From NCBI GenBank assembly GCA_003567135.1, contig PXAI01000383.1, forward strand, positions 1 to 8,345: a stretch of 8,345 bases of DNA, given 5' to 3'. The DNA comes from Balneolia bacterium (GTDB lineage: Bacteria; Bacteroidota; Rhodothermia; Balneolales; Cyclonatronaceae). The notes below the pieces were generated by a model. That model worked only from the letters and a program-made list of their open reading frames with translations. It did no database searches and was not told the DNA's origin. The position numbers and the translations under genes were made by a program. Shown piece after piece: positions 1 to 4,916 of this stretch (positions are counted from its first letter, which is position 1; each line of letters begins with the position of its first letter).

Positions 1-428
1 GTCATCACGTAGCGGTATTCGCCGGGGATATTCTGGCCAAGTTCCTCAAGCAGGCGATGGGGGAACGTTGTGGTAACGAATTCGCCCGGCTCTACTTTTC
101 TGTAGCGAACGGCCTGATGTCCGGCTACGCCCGGACGGCGGGTATTTACGCGCTCCCAGTTACCGCGCCTCAGCTTCTCAAGCCGCATAGCAGGCGCCGC
201 GCCGCTGCTGATGAATACGTAAACGGGATCCCACGAACGGTTTTCGAAACTGGCCGATATCTCAAGATATCCGTCTTCCGGAATGCGGATCGTATCATAA
301 GGCGGATCGATGAGGATATTTCCATAGCGCAGTTTTTCTTCAAGCTCCGGTTCCGTTTCTGATCCTAACATAGAGAATCCCACAAGCAGAACCGCCGCTG
401 CTCCAAGAAATAACATCATTTTCTTCAT
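1..428 (-). CDS. Exported Ig-like-fold protein, partial (3' end off the left edge)
   Basis: The visible part is 142 codons, still open at the window edge. It starts MKKMMLFLG, a charged n-region followed by a hydrophobic stretch (about residues 5-20), so it is probably exported or anchored by a signal sequence; no lipobox cysteine is seen. The rest reads like one beta-sandwich domain: 'LEISASFENRS', then 'MRLEKLRRGNWERV', then 'VEPGEF' and 'IPGEYRYV'. That order (strand, 'lEk..nG.W..v', 'l.pGe', 'pG.YR') resembles bacterial Ig-like domains of the PF20251 kind, from memory only. ATG 428 is preferred over the in-frame ATG at 437 because a GGA lies 8 bases upstream of 428 and nothing usable lies before 437. 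It follows the amidohydrolase on the same strand after about 40 bases, so co-transcription is possible. Function unknown. Confidence 0.7.
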   Translation of the reverse strand, partial: MKKMMLFLGAAAVLLVGFSMLGSETEPELEEKLRYGNILIDPPYDTIRIPEDGYLEISASFENRSWDPVYVFISSGAAPAMRLEKLRRGNWERVNTRRPGVAGHQAVRYRKVEPGEFVTTTFPHRLLEELGQNIPGEYRYVM

Positions 429-442
429 TGCAGACATCCGTT

Positions 443-454
443 TACAAATTTGTA
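443..454. promoter_or_regulatory. 12-base AT-rich perfect palindrome upstream of the exported protein
   Basis: TACAAATTTGTA is a perfect palindrome in the short gap between the amidohydrolase stop and the start of the exported protein. Its position directly upstream of a start codon would suit an operator or part of a promoter, but AT-rich palindromes of this size also arise by chance. Confidence 0.25.
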
Positions 455-469
455 TTTATGTCCCGCGGA

Positions 470-1282
470 TTATTTAAACGAGTTGATATCCAGCTTAAAA
501 AGATTTGCCGCGTTTTTCCAGCGGATCAGCTCTTTGGTTTCATCGTCCAGATCCAGCTCGTTCATAAACTTCACGTATGATCGCATGCTCGAAATGGGCC
601 AGTCGGTTCCGAAAAGCAGATACTTGGGATCACCCGCAAACTGCATCATATTTTCGAGCTGCTCTTTCATGTAACGTTCAAACTTATCGGTAAAGTCTCC
701 GAGTACCAATCCCGAGAAGTCGGCATAGACGTTTTCGTTTTTGTACACGACCTCCATGCAGTCAACAATCCAGGGATTTCCGACATGGCAGATAACAAGT
801 TTGAGATCGGGATTATCTACGGCCACATCATCAATATGCAGGGGATGCGCGTACCGTACTTTCGCGCTTTGCGAATACGTATCGCCGGAGTGAATCATAA
901 CCGGCACATCGTACTCAATCGCCAGATCGTACACCACCTGAAGGCGTCCATCATGCGGATAAAACGGCTCGTATCCCGGATAAAGCTTCAGGCCTTTCAC
1001 AAGTCCCTGTTTCAAATAATCGCTGATTTCGCGCAGATCCTTCTCCTTGTAATTCAGGTAGCTGATCCCCGCCACTACAAAAATATTTTTCAGATCACGT
1101 GTGGCTTCAATCACCGTTTTTGTACTCGGGCGGTGCTCTGTGACTTTATACGATGTAAGCACCAGCGAACAATCCCCCCCGTTTTCATCCATCGCTTCCT
1201 GCAGTTTTCCGAGACAATCCTCCACCGAAACAACCCGCTCTTCATGATAGTTATTGAGATGCGTATGAACGTCGATTAACAT
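470..1282 (-). CDS. Amidohydrolase family 2 (PF04909-type) metal-dependent hydrolase
   Basis: A 270-residue cytoplasmic TIM-barrel hydrolase with no signal peptide. Metal-binding landmarks are in the usual order: DVHTH at the N-terminus (H6, H8), the strand GLKLYPGYEPFYPHD (K99 onward), MIHSGD (H131), ICHVGNPW (H166) and FGTDWP (D227), followed by the C-terminal 'WKNAANLFKL' helix typical of the family. Length is normal and all expected ligand residues are present, so the enzyme looks active, but the substrate cannot be read from sequence; PF04909 members include decarboxylases and C-O or C-N hydrolases. The frame is open upstream to 1552, but ATG 1282 is the start because AAAGGAG sits about 7 bases upstream and MLIDVHTH is the normal family N-terminus; the upstream extension would also overlap the divergent transposase gene. 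A short-spaced exported protein follows on the same strand. Confidence 0.9.
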   Translation of the reverse strand: MLIDVHTHLNNYHEERVVSVEDCLGKLQEAMDENGGDCSLVLTSYKVTEHRPSTKTVIEATRDLKNIFVVAGISYLNYKEKDLREISDYLKQGLVKGLKLYPGYEPFYPHDGRLQVVYDLAIEYDVPVMIHSGDTYSQSAKVRYAHPLHIDDVAVDNPDLKLVICHVGNPWIVDCMEVVYKNENVYADFSGLVLGDFTDKFERYMKEQLENMMQFAGDPKYLLFGTDWPISSMRSYVKFMNELDLDDETKELIRWKNAANLFKLDINSFK

Positions 1283-1438
1283 AAATGGCTCCTTTTGTAT
1301 TCTGCTTTTGCACTGTTTGAGCCTATAAAATAGAGATTCCGGTTTGATAGCAAAATTTATGCTCCGGATGTGTAAGGATTTTTGATCGAGGGTATTGTAA
1401 GAAGAAAAGAGAACAACGTATCCAACAAGAAATAGTTT

Positions 1439-2020
1439 ATGAGCGACAAATACATAAATAAATACCGGATAAAATCGGCCCGCGCGGAATGGTGGGATTA
1501 TGGCTGGAATGGTGCTTATTTCATAACGATATGCGCAAAAGATATGAAACACATCTTCGGCACGATAAAAAATGGATCTATGAAACTATCGCGCCTGGGC
1601 GTAATTACGGATGTCTTCTGGCACGAAATACCAACACGAAACACGGGCGTGGAACTCGGGGAATTCGTCGTAATGCCGAATCATGTGCACGGAATCCTAA
1701 TAATAAACCGACCAAAATCGCACGCGCCCGGTTTCGTAAAGACGTTGCACGCAACGTCTCTTCAAACCGAAACCCCACGATCCCCAAAAACCAAAAACGA
1801 ATTCATGTCCACAATTTGCCCTAAACCAAATACCATACCGACAATCATACGCTCTTACAAATCGGCAGTCACGAAACACGCTAACCGGATGGGGCTCATC
1901 AATGGATGGCAAGCACGGTATTACGATCACATTATCCGAAATGCCGATGCATTCAATTCCATCTCGAACTATATCATCAATAATCCCGCGAAATGGGAGG
2001 AGGGGTTAAAGCGCCCCTGA
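1439..2020 (+). CDS. REP-associated tyrosine transposase (RAYT, Y1/HUH family)
   Basis: A 193-residue single-domain Y1 transposase of the IS200/REP type (PF01797-like). N-terminal 'GAYFITICAK' (26-34) and 'HIFGTI' lead to 'VVMPNHVHGILII' with the HUH metal motif H82-V83-H84. The C-terminal 'GWQARYYDHIIRN' carries the catalytic tyrosine (Y161 or Y162), and the final 'YIINNPAKWEEG' is the usual family end. These proteins nick and join single-stranded DNA at REP hairpins; most are single-copy, domesticated genes without terminal repeats, and none are seen here. The region between the HUH and tyrosine motifs (about 93-132) is low in complexity and contains a REP-like palindrome. Start codon ATG 1439 has only a weak AAGA upstream. 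The gene is divergent from the amidohydrolase and ends 6 bases before the stop of the convergent NlpC/P60 gene. The motifs and full length suggest an intact enzyme. Confidence 0.9.
   Translation: MSDKYINKYRIKSARAEWWDYGWNGAYFITICAKDMKHIFGTIKNGSMKLSRLGVITDVFWHEIPTRNTGVELGEFVVMPNHVHGILIINRPKSHAPGFVKTLHATSLQTETPRSPKTKNEFMSTICPKPNTIPTIIRSYKSAVTKHANRMGLINGWQARYYDHIIRNADAFNSISNYIINNPAKWEEGLKRP
1736..1763. repeat. REP-like palindrome inside the RAYT gene
   Basis: The core is a perfect inverted repeat, AGACGTTGC (1740-1748), a two-base AC spacer, and GCAACGTCT (1751-1759), extended with mismatches to 28 bases. From memory it differs at only about three positions from a dispersed palindrome found in cyanobacteria and other phyla, of the form GTAGAGACGTTGC-AT-GCAACGTCTCTAC. 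In the RAYT frame it encodes VKTLHATSLQ (residues 100-109), between the HUH and tyrosine motifs, without breaking the frame. The palindrome is read directly; its identity as a mobile REP is inference. Confidence 0.75.
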
Positions 2021-2026
2021 CCCTTC

Positions 2027-3349
2027 CTAAAATATTCTGAACGACAACTGAAAATTAAGTACCGGCACCAGGTTGTAGCCGGACATACCGTCTCTCAACA
2101 GCGCTTCCTGTTCCTGCAGCTCGGCCTGCGTGATGCCGCCGGTTGCGCTCAGGCTTGATTTCAAATTATCCTGATACATCACTCCAATTTCGGCAGAAGC
2201 GGTTACGAACCGGTTTCTGCTGAATGCGCGTCCGTAACCAAACCCGATATACGGATAGATATTCCGGGGGAGTTCGTGCGTGATGGTGAGCCCTTCAACT
2301 TCGGTGGGATCTATGGTGAGTGAGCGGAAACGGTTATCGGGGTTATCATCAAAAGCAAACCGGTTTTCGCCTTCGTAATAAAATCCGCCGGCTGCGAGAT
2401 ACAGATTTCTGGTGAGGTGCACGTTGGCCATCAGCGAAAAGGTGCTGGTGCTGTAGCTGTTCCGGCCATATTTATTCAGGAGCCCGCTGCTTACGGAGTT
2501 GCTCAAATTCAGCCAGCTGTAGCCGAGCCGAATGTGAACTCCGGTTAGCAACTCAGTTGCCAGTTCACCGCCAAATCCCCCTGAACCGGCGCGTAACCCA
2601 AATGCCATCCGAACTCTTGTTCCGCGGCTGCGCTGTTTTTCTCTTACAAAATCATCCACCTGCCTGATTGCTTCCGGATCATCCCGCCTGACCCCGTCCG
2701 CGATCTGCGGGTTTTGCTGGTAGTAATCGTAAAGCTCCAAATAGGTGCCCGCGCTGTGCAAACGAGGCCGCCAGTAGGTCGATCCGTAGACATCCACAAC
2801 AGAAACGCCCAGGCTTGAACTCGCGTGAATCATTTCCAGAACTTCGCCGTCGTAGCGCGTTACAATACCGGCATGATTTACATGCGTTGATCCTGAAAAA
2901 AAGATCAGATCACCCGGTTTGAGGTCTTCAAACTCAACCGGCGTTGAATCACGCTGCTGATAACGGGAAACTCTCGGCAACTCCAAACCAAACTCCTTAA
3001 AAACGTAATATATGTAGCCGCTGCAGTCGAATCCGGAGGGAGTGGTTCCGCCCCAGCGATAGGGAACACCCATAAATGTGTGGGCATAATCGAGGATATC
3101 CTGCCGGAGATTATCGGCCTGCGCGGGATCTTCATCATCATAGTTCTTAATTCGGTCAAAGATTTCTGAACGCTTTTCCAACATCTCCGGCTGAACCAGG
3201 AACCTGGTATCCACACACTGAGCCGGGAGAGTGAGATCCGCGGAAAAGGCATCTTGTTTCTCGCCGAATTGCTGTGCATGCAGCGAATGCAGTCCAGGCA
3301 CCGAAATCAACAAAATGAGGAAGAGAACCTTAGTAGCTCTGAGTATCAT
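2027..3349 (-). CDS. NlpC/P60 peptidoglycan endopeptidase fused to an outer-membrane beta-barrel
   Basis: A 440-residue exported protein in two parts. A signal peptide (1-25, cleavage probably after LHA) precedes an NlpC/P60 domain at about 84-195: 'VPYRWGG', 'GFDCSG' with catalytic C109, 'NHAGIV' with H159 and 'MIHASS' with third polar residue H175. Such enzymes cut the gamma-D-Glu to diamino-acid bond in peptidoglycan stems. After a charged linker (about 205-243) comes a beta-barrel, about 244-440, with alternating strands such as 'RMAFGLRAG', 'HIRLGYSWL', 'LYLAAGGFYY', 'YPYIGFGYG', and a C-terminal 'LSFRIF' ending in F, the usual BAM recognition end. The barrel resembles stand-alone outer-membrane proteins of roughly 200 residues, so it appears complete. 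Inference: an enzyme tethered under the outer membrane by its own barrel. ATG 3349 is chosen because it begins the signal peptide; the ribosome site is weak (GGA). It converges with the RAYT gene. Confidence 0.88.
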   Translation of the reverse strand: MILRATKVLFLILLISVPGLHSLHAQQFGEKQDAFSADLTLPAQCVDTRFLVQPEMLEKRSEIFDRIKNYDDEDPAQADNLRQDILDYAHTFMGVPYRWGGTTPSGFDCSGYIYYVFKEFGLELPRVSRYQQRDSTPVEFEDLKPGDLIFFSGSTHVNHAGIVTRYDGEVLEMIHASSSLGVSVVDVYGSTYWRPRLHSAGTYLELYDYYQQNPQIADGVRRDDPEAIRQVDDFVREKQRSRGTRVRMAFGLRAGSGGFGGELATELLTGVHIRLGYSWLNLSNSVSSGLLNKYGRNSYSTSTFSLMANVHLTRNLYLAAGGFYYEGENRFAFDDNPDNRFRSLTIDPTEVEGLTITHELPRNIYPYIGFGYGRAFSRNRFVTASAEIGVMYQDNLKSSLSATGGITQAELQEQEALLRDGMSGYNLVPVLNFQLSFRIF

Positions 3350-3432
3350 AGATCCGTTATTTAGTGAGCCATTGATGCCGGTAACACATTTGCAACAGGC
3401 CGTGATTGTTATCTCTAATGATGGACTAAAAC

Positions 3433-3444
3433 AACTAATTAGTT
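3433..3444. promoter_or_regulatory. 12-base AT-rich palindrome in the leader of the NlpC/P60 gene
   Basis: AACTAATTAGTT is a perfect palindrome. It lies about 10-25 bases downstream of the transcription start predicted from the sigma-70-like promoter at 3463-3491, a place where a repressor could block transcription. It is too short to be a terminator and is not followed by a T-run. The operator role is inference. Confidence 0.25.
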
Positions 3445-3462
3445 ATTTCTAAATACCTTGTA

Positions 3463-3491
3463 ATTATACTGCTTTAGCTTTTATATAACAA
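3463..3491 (-). promoter_or_regulatory. Sigma-70-like promoter for the NlpC/P60-barrel gene
   Basis: On the minus strand TTGTTA (3491-3486) is followed after exactly 17 bases by TATAAT (3468-3463), a perfect -10 box with a 4/6 -35 box. Transcription would start near 3456, giving a leader of about 107 bases before ATG 3349. The surroundings are AT-rich. If the organism uses the Bacteroidota-type sigma factor (TTTG / TAnnTTTG), the match may be less meaningful. Confidence 0.45.
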
Positions 3492-3509
3492 TTAAAACAT
3501 TGATTATGC

Positions 3510-3540
3510 GACAGGGGGACTCACATAGCCAGGCACCGTC
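3510..3540. repeat. GC-rich imperfect inverted repeat, possible degenerate REP
   Basis: The block begins GACAGGGGGACTC and ends CAGGCACCGTC in an AT-rich intergenic stretch. Its ends can pair as GACnGnG / CnCnGTC (five of the first seven positions). No gene is seen in 3350-3619; apart from the promoter, a short palindrome and this block, the stretch holds nothing I recognise. The REP interpretation is weak. Confidence 0.2.
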
Positions 3541-3619
3541 ATTTTAGATGATTCTCTTCCAGACGCTTACACATTTTCCGCTGGATTAACGCCCCGTATT
3601 CTCTTACGAGTCCTGATCA

Positions 3620-4135
3620 TCAGAAATTAGAACCCAAACTAAGCCCTACCGGAAAAAAGAGCAGATCTTTAGCTTTGAACTGGAAAACATTGAACGTTGA
3701 ATATGCCCTGAACACCACCCCGGGCTTTGAGCGATCGGGCTGAAAACGGAAGCCGATGACCGGAAATAAAAAAAACTGGTCGTCGACATCACCTCTGATC
3801 AGCGATGATCCCAGTCCGATTTCAGGATAGCCCGGCCCCTGGCCTATGCTTGCCGTGAGGTGTATCGGGATCGTTAACACGTTGTTTGTCGGGCAACTTC
3901 TGCCTCTGCAAAGGGTAAACTCCTCATTACTTCCAATTCCTGCTCTGGCCGAAACAAATCCCAGCCCGTTTACCGGAAACTGCCTTTCATAATTCAAAGA
4001 GAGCTCTGAAACATCCCCCAAAAAGTTCGCATATATGTGGTTCAGATTTCATTGCTCCCCGGAATTATCCCCGTCCAGGCCGTAAGCCGAATGCAGCGGA
4101 AAAAGAATTATCAGAAGGATGATTACGTATTTCAT
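3620..4135 (-). pseudogene. Small outer-membrane beta-barrel protein interrupted by one in-frame TGA
   Basis: Reading from ATG 4135, MKYVIILLIILFPLHSAYG is a clear signal peptide, followed by LDGDNSGEQ. Codon 29 (4051-4049) is then TGA, and the same frame continues for 142 codons to the real stop at 3620. The residues just after the TGA (NLNHIYANFLGDVSELSLNYERQF) match the normal start of a common Bacteroidota barrel family (pattern 'N.lY.e..G......SlNYER.F'). Later strands 'LGFVSARAGIG', 'VLTIPIHLTASIG', 'YPEIGLGSSL', 'FFLFPVIGFRFQP', 'GVVFRAYSTF', 'FFPVGLSLGSNF' complete the barrel, which ends in F. Total length would be 171, normal for such proteins. A restart at TTG 4021 would lose the signal peptide and first strand and has no ribosome site. 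C76 and C81 could form a loop disulfide. Neighbouring genes end in TGA, so the code is not reassigned. A fresh nonsense mutation, a sequence error or read-through are the options. Confidence 0.8.
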
Positions 4136-4263
4136 TGGATTAGACAGGTATGTGCATATTCACAACTATCAACCCGTTTTATGAGGATTTGCTCCGGAAT
4201 GGATGGTTTTAGGATTTGGCAATGAAGACGTGTTTTCCAAAAATCGCCGGGGCTACAGACATG

Positions 4264-4281
4264 TTGCTCCATCCGGAGCAA
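4264..4281. repeat. Perfect 7-bp hairpin TTGCTCC-ATCC-GGAGCAA
   Basis: Arms TTGCTCC and GGAGCAA pair perfectly around a 4-base loop. Neither side has an adjacent T-run, so it is not a standard terminator. The word TTGCTCCGGA is shared with 4189-4198 in opposite orientation. Confidence 0.4.
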
Positions 4282-4312
4282 GTTCTGCGATCATTGATTG
4301 TATCCGGTTATG

Positions 4313-4339
4313 AAAAAAATCTGCAATTACTGATCGCAG
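4313..4339 (-). terminator. Rho-independent terminator on the minus strand
   Basis: On the minus strand CTGCGAT (4339-4333), a 5-base loop and ATTGCAG (4327-4321) form a 7-bp stem with one G-U pair, followed by A and then seven Ts (4319-4313). It lies about 145 bases downstream of the DUF4342 stop and is the best candidate end for that transcript. The stem is short, so efficiency may be modest. Confidence 0.5.
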
Positions 4340-4372
4340 CTCACCGAATTGATTTTGCTGGCTGCGGTGAGC
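4339..4372. repeat. Inverted repeat GCTCACCG / CGGTGAGC next to the terminator
   Basis: Eight-base perfect arms (4339-4346 and 4365-4372) flank an 18-base loop. A second pairing, CGCAGC (4335-4340) with GCTGCG (4361-4366), competes with it and would take up the first arm of the adjacent terminator. Confidence 0.4.
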
Positions 4373-4482
4373 GAACTCAACATTCAAAAACTTGTGCGTC
4401 AGCCGGCGTACTCAACACTGGAGCGCAGCGACTTCTTAACACATCACTAATCACAAACCGCCGATCTGCAATCCTCCCCTTC

Positions 4483-4800
4483 CTACTCTTCGTCTTTGAT
4501 GTCAACGATCTCGGCATCGACTTCGGCGTCGTCGGTTTTTGGGGGTTTCATGCGTTCGACTTCTACTTTGAATTCGGTGTAGTACATGGTCAGCGCCGCA
4601 ACGGTGCTCAGGATCGGGTGCGCCACCAGCGCGAGTCCGGCGGCGAGTACGCCTACGTTTACCGGCAGCACCAGCAGAACTGATCCGCTTTTGGAGCGAA
4701 TTCGTATCTGTTTCACGCTGCTCTCTTTCATGAGTTCCTGGATTTTATCCACCAATTGCTCGGCATTCAGCCTGATTTCTTCAATTATTTTAGCAGCCAT
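4483..4800 (-). CDS. DUF4342 family small protein
   Basis: A 105-residue protein of unknown function. 'EEIRLNAEQLVDKIQELMKESSVKQIRIRSKSG' (8-39) is a helix followed by a basic strand, then 'VLLVLPVNVGVLAAGLALVAHPILSTVAALTMYY' (41-74) is a hydrophobic segment that could be membrane-associated, then 'TEFKVEVER' (75-83) and an acidic tail with many D and E (90-105). The order 'LvekikeLi.e.nvr.I.i....G..llelPl..Gv...ll.p.la....i......ikVE' matches DUF4342 (PF14242) as I know it. The frame is open upstream to 4866, but ATG 4800 is the start because GGAGG lies 6 bases upstream and the domain begins there. It is divergent from comM, sharing a 116-base gap. The acidic tail beyond the domain is longer than the family core requires. 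Confidence 0.8.
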   Translation of the reverse strand: MAAKIIEEIRLNAEQLVDKIQELMKESSVKQIRIRSKSGSVLLVLPVNVGVLAAGLALVAHPILSTVAALTMYYTEFKVEVERMKPPKTDDAEVDAEIVDIKDEE

Positions 4801-4844
4801 AGTTGCCTCCGGTCGAAGTCGGTTTGAATAAATTTTAAATTTCT

Positions 4845-4873
4845 TTGTAAGGATTTCCTCGCTCACCTATTGT
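4845..4873 (+). promoter_or_regulatory. Possible sigma-70-like promoter for comM
   Basis: TTGTAA (4845-4850) and TATTGT (4868-4873) are 17 bases apart; each box matches the consensus at four of six positions. Transcription would begin around 4880, about 37 bases before ATG 4917. It is the best-spaced pair in the divergent gap, but weak. Confidence 0.3.
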
Positions 4874-4916
4874 ATTACGTAAAAAAGCAAACAAAGGATA
4901 CAACGAGGAATAAATC

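Larger units (their letters stand above)
4136..4482. other. Gene-free stretch with hairpins between the broken barrel gene and the DUF4342 gene
   Basis: No reading frame here has family-like content or a convincing start; the plus-strand frame from 4216 has no recognisable motif and runs on antisense to the DUF4342 gene. The stretch contains a TTGCTCC/GGAGCAA hairpin (4264-4281), a GCTCACCG/CGGTGAGC inverted repeat (4339-4372), a minus-strand terminator (4313-4339), and loosely repeated ACTCAAC-like words at about 4374-4420. No promoter for the barrel gene stands out. Confidence 0.5.

Noticed and set aside
785..1279. Plus-strand reading frame of 164 codons
   Set aside because: It is antisense to the well-supported amidohydrolase and its protein shows no domain features.
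1283..1552. Upstream extension of the amidohydrolase reading frame
   Set aside because: The strong ribosome site and the conserved MLIDVHTH start place the beginning at 1282; the extension overlaps the divergent RAYT gene and has no family content.
1439..2020. RAYT gene as part of an insertion sequence with terminal repeats
   Set aside because: No inverted or direct repeats bounding the gene were seen; RAYTs are typically single-copy genes without such ends.
3620..4021. Stand-alone 133-residue barrel protein starting at TTG
   Set aside because: It lacks a ribosome site and signal peptide, and conserved barrel residues lie upstream of it in the same frame as a signal peptide separated by one TGA.
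4049..4051. TGA as a selenocysteine codon or reassigned stop
   Set aside because: No hairpin follows the codon, a selenocysteine just after a signal peptide is implausible, and several neighbouring genes use TGA as their normal stop.
4216..4683. Plus-strand reading frame of 155 codons
   Set aside because: No recognisable motif, no ribosome site, and its second half is antisense to the DUF4342 gene.
4801..4866. Upstream extension of the DUF4342 frame
   Set aside because: GGAGG is correctly spaced before ATG 4800, and the extension contains that ribosome site.
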